A DNA stretch of 64,000 nt from Klugiella xanthotipulae (GTDB lineage Bacteria; Actinomycetota; Actinomycetes; Actinomycetales; Microbacteriaceae): assembly GCF_006716695.1 (NCBI RefSeq), contig NZ_VFPN01000003.1:310001-374000 (forward strand), given 5' to 3'. The notes below the pieces were generated by a model. It did not search any database. It was not told the origin of the DNA and worked only from the letters and a program-made list of their open reading frames with translations. Positions 18,241 through 27,810 of this stretch are shown piece after piece. The position numbers and the translations under genes were made by a program. The stretch's first letter is position 1. The number at the start of each line of letters is the position of its first letter.

Positions 18241-19843
18241 TCCTGGTAGTGAGGGCTTAGTCGCCCGAGTACGCGGGCTCCGGATCCGATCACAACACGC
18301 CGAGATCATCCGCGGTGTCTCCTTTGATGTCGCCCCGGGTCGGTGCGTGGCCATTGTGGGGGAGTCGGGCTCGGGAAAAACCCAGATCACCCGTAGTCTG
18401 ATTGGACTCTCCGGGGCGGGGCTGTCGGTCGAGGCCGACGAACTGATGCTCGGAGGCCGGGATATCCGACGACTGGGTGAAGAAGAGTGGCGGCGATTGC
18501 GGGGACGTAGCGTGGGGTTGGTCAGCCAGGATGCCCTGCTCTCCCTCGACCCACTCCGCCGTGCTCACAAGGAGGTTGCCGAACCGCTCGTGGTTCATCC
18601 CGTTGCCCGCGGCGATGTCTCCATCGTCCGAGCCGTGGACGATTTGCTTCGCCGAGTTCACCTTCCCGACCCGGCTATTCAGGGTCACGCCTACCCCCAT
18701 CAGCTTTCGGGCGGAATGCGTCAGCGGGTGCTGATTGCTCAGGGAATTGCCGCGGCACCGCGGCTACTGATCGCGGATGAGCCAACAACCGCCCTTGACA
18801 GTACCGTGCAGACACATATTCTTGCGCTTCTGCGGGAACTCGTCGAGGGCGGAATGGGACTATTGCTCGTCAGTCACAATCTCGGTCTGGTCCGGCATAT
18901 CGCTGATGACCTACTCGTGCTGCATGCCGGTGAGGTGGTAGAACGGGGCCATCCCGCGGTCCTTCTGGCGAAGCCTCAGCATCCCCACACACGACAGCTT
19001 GTCGCCGCCATTCCCCGCGCCTCTGCTCCCGTGTTGACCGAGACCGTGGCCGAACCGCGCCTGATTGTGGATGGTGTTTCAAAGACCTACCAGAGGGGCG
19101 GGGCCGAACCCGTGCACGCGGTGAGGAGAGTGAGCTGTGTCGTGCATCCGGGCACAACGCTCGGGGTCGTGGGGGAGTCGGGGTCCGGTAAGAGCACGCT
19201 GAGCCGCCTCATCATGGGAGTGGAGCCACCCGATCAGGGCACGGTTACATGCGATGGCACGCTCTGGAGCGGGATCAGCGAGCGGCATCGGCAAAAACTG
19301 CGGGGTCGTATCCAACTCATCCACCAGGATCCCTACTCGGCGCTTAACCCCGAACGCACGGTTGGCTGGTCTGTCTCGGAGGCGCTGCGTATCCCTCGCC
19401 GCGAGCGGAGCGTCCGGGTAGCGGAGCTCATGACCCGAGTTGGGCTTGATCCCGGCCTGGCAAGGCACCGACCCGGTGAACTGTCCGGTGGTCAGCGTCA
19501 GCGTGTGGCAATTGCCCGCGCGCTCGCGACCGACCCGAGCATCCTGGTGTGTGATGAGGCGGTCAGTGCCCTGGACATGTCGGTTCAGGCAGATATTGTC
19601 GCACTATTACGTTCTCTCCAAGCGGTATCGGGCTTAGCTATCGTTTTCATTTCGCACGATCTGAACGTTGTGCGCGAGATGAGTCACCGCCTCATTGTGA
19701 TGCATCGAGGCGAGGTTGTTGAGGAGGGTCTCACTGAGACGGTCTTAGGCCACCCGCGGCATCCGTTCACGCGCGAACTGCTTGCCTCTGCAGCCCATCT
19801 CGCTGATGCGGCGGCCGGGGGCCAGAGCAGACCGGTAAACTGA
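18221..19843 (+). CDS. Dual ATPase-domain ABC transporter ATP-binding protein (DppD-DppF fusion)
   Basis: Two complete ABC ATPase domains in one 540-residue chain replace the separate DppD and DppF subunits. Domain 1 has Walker A GESGSGKT (residues 47-54), signature LSGGMRQR and Walker B LLIADEP. Domain 2 has GESGSGKST, LSGGQRQR and ILVCDEA. In domain 2 the residue after the Walker B Glu is Ala instead of the usual Pro, which is tolerated in this family. I chose GTG 18221 over GTG 18185 because it gives a 20-nt overlap and a GCAGGGGG stretch lies upstream. It is the last gene of the operon. Confidence 0.88.
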   Translation: MTNYLDNPGSEGLVARVRGLRIRSQHAEIIRGVSFDVAPGRCVAIVGESGSGKTQITRSLIGLSGAGLSVEADELMLGGRDIRRLGEEEWRRLRGRSVGLVSQDALLSLDPLRRAHKEVAEPLVVHPVARGDVSIVRAVDDLLRRVHLPDPAIQGHAYPHQLSGGMRQRVLIAQGIAAAPRLLIADEPTTALDSTVQTHILALLRELVEGGMGLLLVSHNLGLVRHIADDLLVLHAGEVVERGHPAVLLAKPQHPHTRQLVAAIPRASAPVLTETVAEPRLIVDGVSKTYQRGGAEPVHAVRRVSCVVHPGTTLGVVGESGSGKSTLSRLIMGVEPPDQGTVTCDGTLWSGISERHRQKLRGRIQLIHQDPYSALNPERTVGWSVSEALRIPRRERSVRVAELMTRVGLDPGLARHRPGELSGGQRQRVAIARALATDPSILVCDEAVSALDMSVQADIVALLRSLQAVSGLAIVFISHDLNVVREMSHRLIVMHRGEVVEEGLTETVLGHPRHPFTRELLASAAHLADAAAGGQSRPVN

Positions 19844-19890
19844 ACGACCGGGCGAGACCGTTAAGCTCATGAAGACAGGAAAATTGCCAG

Positions 19891-20817
19891 ATGAGGATAG
19901 TTTTTGCGGGTACGCCTGGGGTGGCTGAGCCCACACTCCGTGCGCTCCACGCCGCGGGCCACACAATTGTGGCCGTCCTGACGCGTGAGGATGCACCACG
20001 GGGGAGGAAACGTGTAATGACCCCCTCGAGGGTTGCTCTCGTTGCCGAAGAGTTGGGTCTGTCGGTGGTCAAATCCAATCGCCTCGGTCCCGAGGTGACC
20101 GAGCAACTCCTGGCCTACGAGCCTGAGGTTGGTGTGATCGTGGCCTACGGCGGCCTCCTCCGGGAGCCCCTGCTCAGCGGGCCGACACACGGCTGGATCA
20201 ATCTACATTTTTCGCTGTTGCCAGCCTGGCGCGGTGCGGCACCGGTACAGCGCTCGCTCATGGCGGGTGATAGCGTCGGCGGTGTTACCGTGTTTCGATT
20301 GGTTGCCGAGTTGGACGCCGGTGAAATCCTGGTGCAGGACACCGAGGTTATCAATCCGAATGCTACGGCAGGTGATGTGCTCGCTCACTTCGCCGTCGCG
20401 GGGGCTGACACCGTGCTTCGGGCGCTGAGCGGCCTGAACGAGGGGACCCTTGTCCCCGAGATGCAGAAGGGTGACAGCTCCTACGCCCACAAGCTTACGC
20501 TCGATGACGCTCGCCTCGACTGGCAGGAGCCTGCCGAACGGGTGTACAACCGCTACCGCGGAGTTACTCCCGAGCCCGGGGCCTTCACCGTGGTGGGGGG
20601 GCAGCGTCTGAAGGTTGCCGCGTTATTACCCCTCGATAAAGCGATAGCCGCGGTGAATGTTCCCCCGGGGCATATCATCCTGCACGACGGACAGCTAATA
20701 GTGGGCACGGGAACGACCCCTCTGGTGCTGCTCCACGTTCAACCGGCGGGTAAACGCGAGATGGCAGCAACCGACTGGTTTCGGGGGCTTCGAGAAGAAA
20801 CGGTGGTAACAGAGTGA
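19891..20817 (+). CDS. fmt: Methionyl-tRNA formyltransferase
   Basis: This enzyme formylates initiator Met-tRNA using 10-formyltetrahydrofolate. The 308-residue product starts with RIVFAGTPGVAEPTL and has the hallmark catalytic segment WINLHFSLLPAWRGAAPVQ (normally NxH...SLLPxxRGxxP). The C-terminal domain (about 205-300) binds tRNA and includes RVYNRYRGVTPEPGAF. AGGAAA lies upstream of the ATG at a somewhat long distance. A TAAGCT hexamer at 19862-19867 could be a -10. The stop overlaps the rsmB start by 4 nt. Confidence 0.95.
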   Translation: MRIVFAGTPGVAEPTLRALHAAGHTIVAVLTREDAPRGRKRVMTPSRVALVAEELGLSVVKSNRLGPEVTEQLLAYEPEVGVIVAYGGLLREPLLSGPTHGWINLHFSLLPAWRGAAPVQRSLMAGDSVGGVTVFRLVAELDAGEILVQDTEVINPNATAGDVLAHFAVAGADTVLRALSGLNEGTLVPEMQKGDSSYAHKLTLDDARLDWQEPAERVYNRYRGVTPEPGAFTVVGGQRLKVAALLPLDKAIAAVNVPPGHIILHDGQLIVGTGTTPLVLLHVQPAGKREMAATDWFRGLREETVVTE

Positions 20818-22289
20818 GTACAGAACGTGACGGCGGCGGAGGGGCCCACGGATCGAGCCATCGGCGTAACTCTTCCCGCGGCGGTGCCACCCGTCAGAAC
20901 CCCAGAGACCGCAACGCTCCACAGGCGGCCAGTCCACGGCTTGTGGCCTACCAGGTACTCGCGGAGGTTCGGGATGCGGATGCCTATGCCAACCTGGTTC
21001 TTCCCCATCGTCTGCGAGACTCAGGACTGTCAGCCGCCGACCGGGCTCTGACCACCGAGCTTGTTTATGGAACCCTGCGGATGCAGGGCTACTACGACCA
21101 GATTATCCAGATCGCAGCCGGCCGCTCGGTTGACAATATTGACCCGGTCGCCCTCGTGATTCTCCGCCTGGGTGCCCATCAGCTTCTCGGAATGCGCATC
21201 CCGAGCCACGCCGCCGTCTTCGAGACCGTGAGCCTACAGAAAATTGTGGGTCGTGAATCGGCTGTTGGCTTTGTCAACGGTGTGTTGCGGGCCCTTGGCC
21301 GCCGGTCGCCCGAGGAGTGGCTGGCCGAGGTGCGTGAGAGCGCCGGTTCTGAAGACGCTGTTCTTGCCGCGGTGTATTCGCATCCCGAGTGGATTGTGCG
21401 CGCGTTTCGAGCGTCACTTCGGGTGGAGGGCCGAGCAGGGGAGCTGGAACAGCTACTCGCCGCCGACAACGAGGCCCCGCGAGTGACCCTCGCTCGCCTT
21501 CCTGGTGGCCCACACAGTGAAGAGCTTCCGGACCGTGCCTACGAGGGCGATGTATCACCGCTCTCAGCAGTGCTCGACGGCGGCGATCCCGGTGAAATTA
21601 CGGCGCGCAGTAACGGCTGGATCCGGGTGCAGGATCAGGGTTCCCAGTTAGCTGCATTAATTGTGAGCCGCGTTCGCCCGATTAAGGAGGGGGAGGTCTG
21701 GCTTGATCTCTGTGCTGGCCCCGGTGGCAAGAGCGCGGTGCTGGGTGCCGAGGCGCGTCTGGGCGGTGCCCGGGTAGTTGCCAATGAGGTTGTCCCCTCT
21801 CGGGCTGATCTGGTGTGGCGTTCAGTGGCCGCCGTGCGCGATACGGTTGAGGTCGTCTCAGGGGACGGCCGCGACATCACCGAGGCTTACCCGGAGGGGT
21901 TTGATCGCATTCTCCTTGACGCCCCGTGCACGGGCTTGGGCGCTCTGCGCCGTCGCCCCGAAGCTCGCTGGCGCAAGCAGCCGGGTGATGTGCCCGAACT
22001 TACACGACTTCAGGAGGAACTCATGGAGGCGGCGATTGCTGCCCTGCGCCCCGGGGGAATCCTCGCCTACGTCACCTGTTCTCCGCACCGCGCCGAAACC
22101 CGAATGGTTGTCTCAACGGCTCTGCGCAAGCACTCGGATCTGCGGGAGATCTCGGCACGCGAGGTGGCCAGCCAGATCGCCCCCCACCCGCTCCAGACGG
22201 CGGGTGATGATCTTTCGCTCCAGCTGTGGCCCCATCGAAATGAAACAGATGCCATGTTTGTGGCGCTACTGGTACGTGATGGAGTGTAG
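20814..22289 (+). CDS. rsmB: 16S rRNA (cytosine-967-C5)-methyltransferase RsmB
   Basis: This is a SAM-dependent rRNA m5C methyltransferase of the Fmu/Sun family, 491 residues. A basic, low-complexity N-terminus (residues 1-40) precedes a NusB-like RNA-binding domain (about 42-170). The Rossmann methyltransferase part has the SAM motif DLCAGPGGKSAVL and the catalytic cysteines in DAPCTGLGALRRRPEARW and YVTCSPHRAET. The GTG start overlaps the fmt stop (GTGA), and fmt-rsmB-rpe is a conserved actinobacterial order. Confidence 0.94.
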   Translation: MSTERDGGGGAHGSSHRRNSSRGGATRQNPRDRNAPQAASPRLVAYQVLAEVRDADAYANLVLPHRLRDSGLSAADRALTTELVYGTLRMQGYYDQIIQIAAGRSVDNIDPVALVILRLGAHQLLGMRIPSHAAVFETVSLQKIVGRESAVGFVNGVLRALGRRSPEEWLAEVRESAGSEDAVLAAVYSHPEWIVRAFRASLRVEGRAGELEQLLAADNEAPRVTLARLPGGPHSEELPDRAYEGDVSPLSAVLDGGDPGEITARSNGWIRVQDQGSQLAALIVSRVRPIKEGEVWLDLCAGPGGKSAVLGAEARLGGARVVANEVVPSRADLVWRSVAAVRDTVEVVSGDGRDITEAYPEGFDRILLDAPCTGLGALRRRPEARWRKQPGDVPELTRLQEELMEAAIAALRPGGILAYVTCSPHRAETRMVVSTALRKHSDLREISAREVASQIAPHPLQTAGDDLSLQLWPHRNETDAMFVALLVRDGV

Positions 22290-22308
22290 GCAATTTTCTC
22301 GACAGCCC

Positions 22309-22314
22309 TAGGAT
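22309..22314 (+). promoter_or_regulatory. -10 hexamer for a probable leaderless rpe transcript
   Basis: TAGGAT ends 6 nt before the GTG start codon of rpe, so transcription would begin at or next to the start codon. No Shine-Dalgarno sequence is present upstream of the GTG. A clear -35 is not visible. Confidence 0.55.
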
Positions 22315-22320
22315 GTTGAT

Positions 22321-23007
22321 GTGAGCCAACGAATTAACCCCAGTATTTTATCGGCTGATTTTGCGAACCTGCAGAGTGAGCTTGACAGCATTCGGTCCGC
22401 CGACCTCGTTCACGTGGATGTGATGGACAACCATTTTGTCCCCAACCTCACGATGGGTCTTCCGGTTGTCCAGCGCCTCCAGGAGGTCTCACCCCTGCCG
22501 CTTGACGTCCATCTGATGATTGAGGATCCTGAGCGGTGGGCTCCCGGCTACGCGGAGGTCGGCGCATACTCGGTAACGTTCCACGCGGAGGCTTCCACTG
22601 ACCCGGTTACTCTTGCCCGCGGCTTGCGCGACATTGGTGCGCGGGCCAGCCTGGCGGTGAAGCCGGGTACGCCGATTGAGCCCTATCTAGAGATCCTGCA
22701 CGAGTTCGACCAGGTACTCGTAATGACGGTTGAACCGGGGTTTGGTGGCCAGGCTTTTATGGCCGAGACACTGCCTAAGCTGTTGCTGCTGGATGCTGAA
22801 CGGCGCAGGCACGGGCTCGATGTGTGGCTTCAGGTTGATGGTGGTGTGACGGTCGAGACCATTGGAGTTGCAGCCACGGCTGGGGCTGATACTTTCGTGG
22901 CTGGTTCAAGCGTTTTTAACGGGGTTCCCGCTGATCGCATCGCCGAGTTACGCGCCGCAGCGCAGCAGCACACGGCGAGCCACCGAGACGATACCCTTAG
23001 CAGGTGA
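22321..23007 (+). CDS. rpe: Ribulose-phosphate 3-epimerase
   Basis: This TIM-barrel enzyme of the pentose phosphate pathway interconverts ribulose-5-phosphate and xylulose-5-phosphate. The 228-residue product has the family motifs [25 protein letters not shown] (metal-binding His/Asp) and [12 protein letters not shown], plus the phosphate-binding VDGGV and VAGSSVF near the C-terminus. The GTG start has a -10-like hexamer just upstream and no ribosome site. Its stop overlaps the hisE start by 4 nt, which links it to the histidine genes. Confidence 0.95.
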   Translation: MSQRINPSILSADFANLQSELDSIRSADLVHVDVMDNHFVPNLTMGLPVVQRLQEVSPLPLDVHLMIEDPERWAPGYAEVGAYSVTFHAEASTDPVTLARGLRDIGARASLAVKPGTPIEPYLEILHEFDQVLVMTVEPGFGGQAFMAETLPKLLLLDAERRRHGLDVWLQVDGGVTVETIGVAATAGADTFVAGSSVFNGVPADRIAELRAAAQQHTASHRDDTLSR

Positions 23008-23267
23008 AAACTTTCGACGACCTGTTCCGTGAACTCACCGCTAAGGCGCTGACGCGCCCGGAGGGTTCTGACACCGTTGCCCGTTTAGATGCCGGTGTGC
23101 ATCAGATCGGTAAGAAGATCGTCGAGGAGGCTGCCGAAGTCTGGATGGCTGCCGAGTACGAGGGCAACGATGCCACAGCCGAGGAAATCTCGCAGTTGCT
23201 CTACCATCTCCAAGTGCTCATGATCGCAAAAGGCCTGACAACCGAAGACATTTACCGCTATCTCTAA
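23004..23267 (+). CDS. hisE: Phosphoribosyl-ATP pyrophosphatase
   Basis: This is the second step of histidine biosynthesis, hydrolysing phosphoribosyl-ATP to phosphoribosyl-AMP. The 87-residue all-alpha MazG-fold protein has the conserved [13 protein letters not shown] and [18 protein letters not shown] helices with acidic Mg-binding residues. It is a separate gene, not fused to hisI. The GTG start overlaps the rpe stop as GTGA. Confidence 0.94.
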   Translation: MKTFDDLFRELTAKALTRPEGSDTVARLDAGVHQIGKKIVEEAAEVWMAAEYEGNDATAEEISQLLYHLQVLMIAKGLTTEDIYRYL

Positions 23268-23312
23268 CCCCCGTTAGGTAACGGTCCACACGCTAAACGA
23301 AAGAGCACGTAT

Positions 23313-24152
23313 ATGTTGCGCATTGCGGTTCCCAATAAGGGTTCGCTATCCGAGACCGCCAGCCAAATGCTTGCCGAAGCCGGGTATTCCCTGCGCCGGG
23401 ATCCCAAGCAACTGGTCTTTACTGACCACCAAAACGAGGTGGAATTTTTCTATCTTCGCCCGCGTGACATCGCAACTTATGTGGGTTCGGGTGCCCTGCA
23501 CGTCGGCATCACGGGCCGCGATCTGTTGCTCGACTCTGGCTCAATCGCCCACGAAGTTTCGAGTCTCGACTTTGCTCGCTCCACCTTCCGTTTCGCCGCC
23601 CCGGTGGGTGAGTACACCGAGATTAGCCAGCTTCAGGGCCTCCGAATAGCAACGAGCTACCCCGCTCTGGTTGACACGTTTCTGCGCGAACGTGGCGTCA
23701 CTGCCCATCTGGTACCGCTCGACGGTGCGGTGGAGTCCGCGGTTCGGCTTGGTGTTGCGGACGCCATTGCCGACGTTGTTGAGACGGGGGCCACACTCAG
23801 AGCTGCCGGTCTGGAGGTTTTTGGCCCGGTCATCCTAGAATCCAGTGCAGTCCTCATCAGCGCACCCGAGGAACAGCCCGGTTTACGGACCCTCATGCGT
23901 CGCCTGCACGGGGTTCTTGTTGCCCGTCAATACGTGATCATGGACTACGATTTGCCCGTTGCCCACCTGGACGAAGCCGTCACTATTGCCCCGGGCATTG
24001 AGTCACCAACGGTTTCACCATTACGCGACCCTGAGTGGGTGGCCGTTCGGGTCATGATTCCTCGCGCGTCAGCCAACCAGATGATGGATGCGCTGTATGC
24101 CCTTGGCGCTAGGGCACTTCTCGTCACGGCTATTCATGCGGCCCGGTTGTAA
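23313..24152 (+). CDS. hisG: ATP phosphoribosyltransferase
   Basis: This is the first, feedback-controlled step of histidine biosynthesis, joining ATP and PRPP. At 279 residues it is the long form with a C-terminal regulatory ACT-like domain (about residues 205-279), ending MDALYALGARALLVTAIHAA. The PRPP-binding region is seen as DAIADVVETGATLRAAGLEV. The start LRIAVPNKGSLSE is typical. It is an ATG gene 45 nt after hisE. Confidence 0.95.
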   Translation: MLRIAVPNKGSLSETASQMLAEAGYSLRRDPKQLVFTDHQNEVEFFYLRPRDIATYVGSGALHVGITGRDLLLDSGSIAHEVSSLDFARSTFRFAAPVGEYTEISQLQGLRIATSYPALVDTFLRERGVTAHLVPLDGAVESAVRLGVADAIADVVETGATLRAAGLEVFGPVILESSAVLISAPEEQPGLRTLMRRLHGVLVARQYVIMDYDLPVAHLDEAVTIAPGIESPTVSPLRDPEWVAVRVMIPRASANQMMDALYALGARALLVTAIHAARL

Positions 24153-24194
24153 CCAGTACGAGAACACCACCCGCGTCACCAAAGGAGCATCATC

Positions 24195-24956
24195 ATGTCA
24201 CTCGCTGTTCGAGTCATTCCCTGTCTTGACGTGGCCGGCGGCCGTGTGGTTAAAGGAGTCAACTTCCTCAACCTGCGTGATGCGGGTGATCCCGTTGAGC
24301 TCGCAGCACGATACTACGAGCAAGGTGCCGACGAGCTCACATTCTTGGATGTCACCGCCACGGTTGACGACCACTCAACCACATACGATGTTGTCCGCCG
24401 CACCGCAGAGCAGGTTTTTATCCCGCTCACGGTAGGAGGCGGGGTCCGCACGGTAGACGATGTTGCCCGTCTTCTCGCGAGCGGGGCAGACAAGGTCGGC
24501 ATCAATAGCGCCGCGCTCGCCCGGCCCGAGTTGATCGGTGAGATTGCTGATCGCTTCGGAGAGCAGGTCATTGTCCTGTCACTCGATGTTAAGCGTTCCG
24601 ACGCCGTACCGTCAGGATTCGTCGTGACCACCCACGGCGGTAAGCGAGACACCACCCGCGACGCTATTGCCTGGGCGACCGAGGCTGTTGAGCGCGGTGC
24701 TGGTGAGCTGCTTGTCAACTCGATTGACGCCGACGGAACCCTCGCTGGCTTTGATATCGATCTCATTTCTGCCGTGGGGGCTGCGAGCAGCGCACCCGTG
24801 ATTGCTTCGGGTGGCGCGGGTCGGCTTGAGCACTTTGCGCCCGCAATTGCTGCAGGCGCTGATGCTGTCCTGGCAGCATCCGTTTTTCACGATGGAACTT
24901 TCACGATTGGCCAGGTCAAGGACGCGCTTAGCCGAGCGGGAGAGGTGGTCCGCTAG
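24195..24956 (+). CDS. hisF: Imidazole glycerol phosphate synthase cyclase subunit
   Basis: This (beta/alpha)8-barrel subunit closes the imidazole ring using ammonia from the HisH glutaminase (hisH is not in the window). The 253-residue product has [16 protein letters not shown] with catalytic Asp in the first strand, LTVGGGVRT, and the second catalytic Asp in [15 protein letters not shown] precedes the ATG. The stop and the hisI GTG share one base. Confidence 0.96.
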   Translation: MSLAVRVIPCLDVAGGRVVKGVNFLNLRDAGDPVELAARYYEQGADELTFLDVTATVDDHSTTYDVVRRTAEQVFIPLTVGGGVRTVDDVARLLASGADKVGINSAALARPELIGEIADRFGEQVIVLSLDVKRSDAVPSGFVVTTHGGKRDTTRDAIAWATEAVERGAGELLVNSIDADGTLAGFDIDLISAVGAASSAPVIASGGAGRLEHFAPAIAAGADAVLAASVFHDGTFTIGQVKDALSRAGEVVR

Positions 24957-25363
24957 TGTCCAATGACGCCGCGTCATCGAAGCCTGAGGGGCTCAGCAAT
25001 CTCCGCGATCAGGTCATTTTTAATTCTGATGGGTTGATTCCAGCGATTGTCCAGCAGTGGGACTCAGGAGAGGTCCTCATGATGGCCTGGATGAACGCCG
25101 AAGCTCTCGACCGCACCCTTACGGAGGGTCGGGTAACTTTCTGGTCCCGCTCTCGGTCTGAACTCTGGCGTAAAGGTGACACCTCCGGTCACCACCAATA
25201 CGTGCATGATGTGGCTACGGACTGTGACGGTGACACGCTTCTGGTCAGGGTGGAGCAGGTTGGTGCGGCCTGCCATACAGGAACCCGCACCTGTTTCACG
25301 GGACGCTCACTTGGGGCTGTTCCGGGTCATCACGATTGGACCGAGAAGAAAGAGCACAGCTAA
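24956..25363 (+). CDS. hisI: Phosphoribosyl-AMP cyclohydrolase
   Basis: This is the third step of histidine biosynthesis, opening the purine ring. The 135-residue product has [26 protein letters not shown] and the zinc ligands in the [14 protein letters not shown] and [12 protein letters not shown] segments. The GTG start at 24956 overlaps the last base of hisF. Being stand-alone, with hisE a separate gene, is the actinobacterial pattern. Confidence 0.95.
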   Translation: MSNDAASSKPEGLSNLRDQVIFNSDGLIPAIVQQWDSGEVLMMAWMNAEALDRTLTEGRVTFWSRSRSELWRKGDTSGHHQYVHDVATDCDGDTLLVRVEQVGAACHTGTRTCFTGRSLGAVPGHHDWTEKKEHS

Positions 25364-26907
25364 TGCTTGGCGTTTCCCAGCACTCCACTGATCGCCGCGA
25401 GTTTGACTCGCTACGTGAGACGCAGCGGGTCGTCCCGGTTTCCCGGGTAATTTTTGCCGACAGTGACTCACCCGTATCCATCTATCGCAAGGTGGCCGCT
25501 GGGGCACCGGGCACATTTCTCCTCGAATCCGCAGAGCAGGGCGGCATCTGGACCCGATTCAGCTTCATCGGGGCAGGATCGTTTGGCGTACTGACGCAGG
25601 TCGGAGACCGTGCCGCCTGGCAAGCGTATGGTCTCGCCGAAGAGCGGCTGGTGGCCACTCCCATGAGTGAGATGAGCCCCTTGGACGCTGTTGACGCGGT
25701 CGTGACAAAGTGGACGTCTCCCGTCGCCCCTGGATCGCCGCCCCTGACAGGCGGTCTCGTAGGTTTTATCGGCTGGGAAGCGATCCGTCAGTTGGAGAAC
25801 CTGCCCGAGCACCCGCCGGCCGACTACGTCGTCCCTGGGCAGGCACTGAGCTTTGTCTCGGAGCTCATCGTCATTGACCATCGCGAGGGTACGCTCACGC
25901 TTATCGCCAATGTTCTCAATGATGAGAGAGATACCCCGGACGCAATGTGGGCGGATGCCCAGGGGCGCCTGAACGCACTCCAGGCCCGTCTTGCCGCCCC
26001 CGTGGAGTCTCCGCTGGTCACGGCGGATTTTTCGGCCGTTCCGACACCGCGCCATCGCAGCGGGAGTGCCGACTTTCTCGCATCCGTCTCGACGGCGCAG
26101 CAGCATATTCACGACGGAGACATCTTCCAGGTGGTGCTGTCGCAGCGCTTTGATTTGGAGTGTGCAGCCGATCCGCTCGATGTGTATCGGGTGCTGCGTC
26201 ATCTCAACCCGAGCCCGTATCTCTATCTCTTGAACCTTGAATCGGCTGAAACTGGTCCATACTCGATTGTGGGTTCCAGTCCAGAGGCCCTGGTTACGGT
26301 GCATAACGGACACGTTATTACCCACCCTATTGCCGGCTCGAAACCTCGCGGCTCTACCGTTGAGGAGGATCTCGCCTGGGAACGGGAACTGCGCGCCGAC
26401 GATAAGGAACGAGCGGAGCACCTCATGCTTGTTGATCTCGCGCGCAACGATCTTCTACGCGTCTGTGAGGCCTCAAGCGTTGACGTCACCGAGTTTATGC
26501 GTATCGAACGTTTTAGTCATATCATGCACATTGTCTCGACGGTCGAGGGTGAGTTACGCCCAGAGAACAGTCTCGTTGATGTCTTTCGCGCCACGTTTCC
26601 AGCAGGTACGCTCTCTGGCGCACCGAAACCGCGTGCGCTGGAAATTATTGATAGCTTAGAACCCGCTCAGCGTGGCGTATATGGCGGAGTGGTGGGGTAT
26701 TTTGGCCTCAGCGGGTCGGCAGACCTCGCGATCGCTATTCGTACCGCCACGATTGTCAGGGGAACCGCGCACGTGCAGGCTGGCGGCGGAATTGTTGCTG
26801 ACTCCGTTCCCCAGTCGGAGTTTGAGGAATCACAAAATAAGGCAGCAGCCCCTCTCCGAGCGGTCGCGATTGCTAACACCTTCCGTCCTCTAGAGGGCAC
26901 CCCGTGA
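25363..26907 (+). CDS. trpE: Anthranilate synthase component I
   Basis: This is the first committed enzyme of tryptophan synthesis, forming anthranilate from chorismate together with a glutaminase subunit encoded elsewhere. The 514-residue product has an N-terminal feedback domain and the C-terminal chorismate-binding domain with FQVVLSQRF, IAGSKPRG, DLARNDLLRVC, TFPAGTLSGAPK and GGIVADS. I chose ATG 25363, overlapping the hisI stop as TAATG. An earlier in-frame ATG at 25336 lies inside hisI. There is no leader peptide or attenuator between hisI and trpE. Confidence 0.95.
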   Translation: MLGVSQHSTDRREFDSLRETQRVVPVSRVIFADSDSPVSIYRKVAAGAPGTFLLESAEQGGIWTRFSFIGAGSFGVLTQVGDRAAWQAYGLAEERLVATPMSEMSPLDAVDAVVTKWTSPVAPGSPPLTGGLVGFIGWEAIRQLENLPEHPPADYVVPGQALSFVSELIVIDHREGTLTLIANVLNDERDTPDAMWADAQGRLNALQARLAAPVESPLVTADFSAVPTPRHRSGSADFLASVSTAQQHIHDGDIFQVVLSQRFDLECAADPLDVYRVLRHLNPSPYLYLLNLESAETGPYSIVGSSPEALVTVHNGHVITHPIAGSKPRGSTVEEDLAWERELRADDKERAEHLMLVDLARNDLLRVCEASSVDVTEFMRIERFSHIMHIVSTVEGELRPENSLVDVFRATFPAGTLSGAPKPRALEIIDSLEPAQRGVYGGVVGYFGLSGSADLAIAIRTATIVRGTAHVQAGGGIVADSVPQSEFEESQNKAAAPLRAVAIANTFRPLEGTP

Positions 26908-27533
26908 CCCGCGAACGGGTTCCCAGCCCACAGCTGAAGCGCTACGCGATTCTCGGCGTTCTGGTCGCGAGCGGCTTGGTGTTCCTGGCGTGGAGTCAAC
27001 CCTGGTTCACTCTCACTCTCAGGGATGCCGCGGGAGTGGACGACCCTATCCAGATATCCGGCCAGCAAGCCGCAGCCAGTCTGAGCGCTTTCGCACTGTG
27101 TGGTCTGGCGTTGGGTGGTGCCCTGTCAATCTCCGGCCTTGTCTTTCGATACGTGTTGGGCGTCCTACAAATCCTTCTCGGTATCTGCATCCTTGTGGCA
27201 ACAACAGCGGCGCTGGGCGATCCGACAAGCGGGGCGGGAGCGGTCATCACCGAGCAGACGGGTCTGGCGGGGTCAGAGTCGCTGCGCACACTGGTGGAGA
27301 GTGTCGCGGTATCGGTCTGGCCATGGCTGGGCTGTGTGGTGGCTGGCCTCGTGGTTTTGAGCGGGATGGGAGTACTCGTCACCTCCGCCCGGTGGCCTCG
27401 GTCCTCATCGCGCTATCAGACGGTCGTGATTGAAGCGTCAGGTCCCGGGGTGGATGTTGATGCGTCTGAGCCGGAGGATCGGATTTCCGAATGGGACCGA
27501 ATGAGTCGGGGAGTGGATCCTACGGAAAACTAA
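26904..27533 (+). CDS. Trp-operon-associated membrane protein (Trp_oprn_chp family)
   Basis: This 209-residue membrane protein of unknown role is found next to trpE in actinobacteria. It shows about four hydrophobic helices, a WSQPWFTL loop after helix 1 (the family hallmark), two further helices around residues 55-105 and a last helix around 137-160. A hydrophilic, acidic tail follows. The GTG start overlaps the trpE stop by 4 nt. In related genomes the next genes are an HG-motif small protein and trpC, but here a 13-kb island intervenes directly after its stop. Confidence 0.85.
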   Translation: MTRERVPSPQLKRYAILGVLVASGLVFLAWSQPWFTLTLRDAAGVDDPIQISGQQAAASLSAFALCGLALGGALSISGLVFRYVLGVLQILLGICILVATTAALGDPTSGAGAVITEQTGLAGSESLRTLVESVAVSVWPWLGCVVAGLVVLSGMGVLVTSARWPRSSSRYQTVVIEASGPGVDVDASEPEDRISEWDRMSRGVDPTEN

Positions 27534-27547
27534 GGCCGAGTGGATGC

Positions 27548-27810
27548 CTAGGTGTGATGTCCAGGGAGGTTGGTTGACCGTGTGATTGGCGACTTGTCTC
27601 CGATAGCGGTATTAGGGTCTGTGACGATTGTATTCGTGGAGCCACGCTGCTAGCCCGATGAGGCGTGCTGATTCGCCGGCATAGAAGCGTTTGAATGTCC
27701 AGCCCTCGCCCCGTGGTGCGATGGAATCGTTCGGTCTTGCCGTTTATTTGTAGCCTGTAGGAGTGGGGCTTCTTGACCGTGATCTCCGGGGTGTGGCAGG
27801 CGTCGCTCAT
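27548..27810 (-). pseudogene. Decayed 3' end of an IS481-type transposase
   Basis: Translated on the minus strand, one frame gives ITVKKPHSYRLQINGKTERF, the C-terminal DDE-domain signature of IS481-type integrases (NGK.ERFHRT). The reading then continues in a second frame as EGWTFKRFYAGESARLIGL and NRHRP, and in a third as NTAIGDKSPITRSTNLPGH before a stop at 27548. At least two frameshifts and loss of the N-terminal two thirds make it non-functional. It starts 15 bp after the Trp membrane protein and marks the left edge of the island. Confidence 0.75.
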
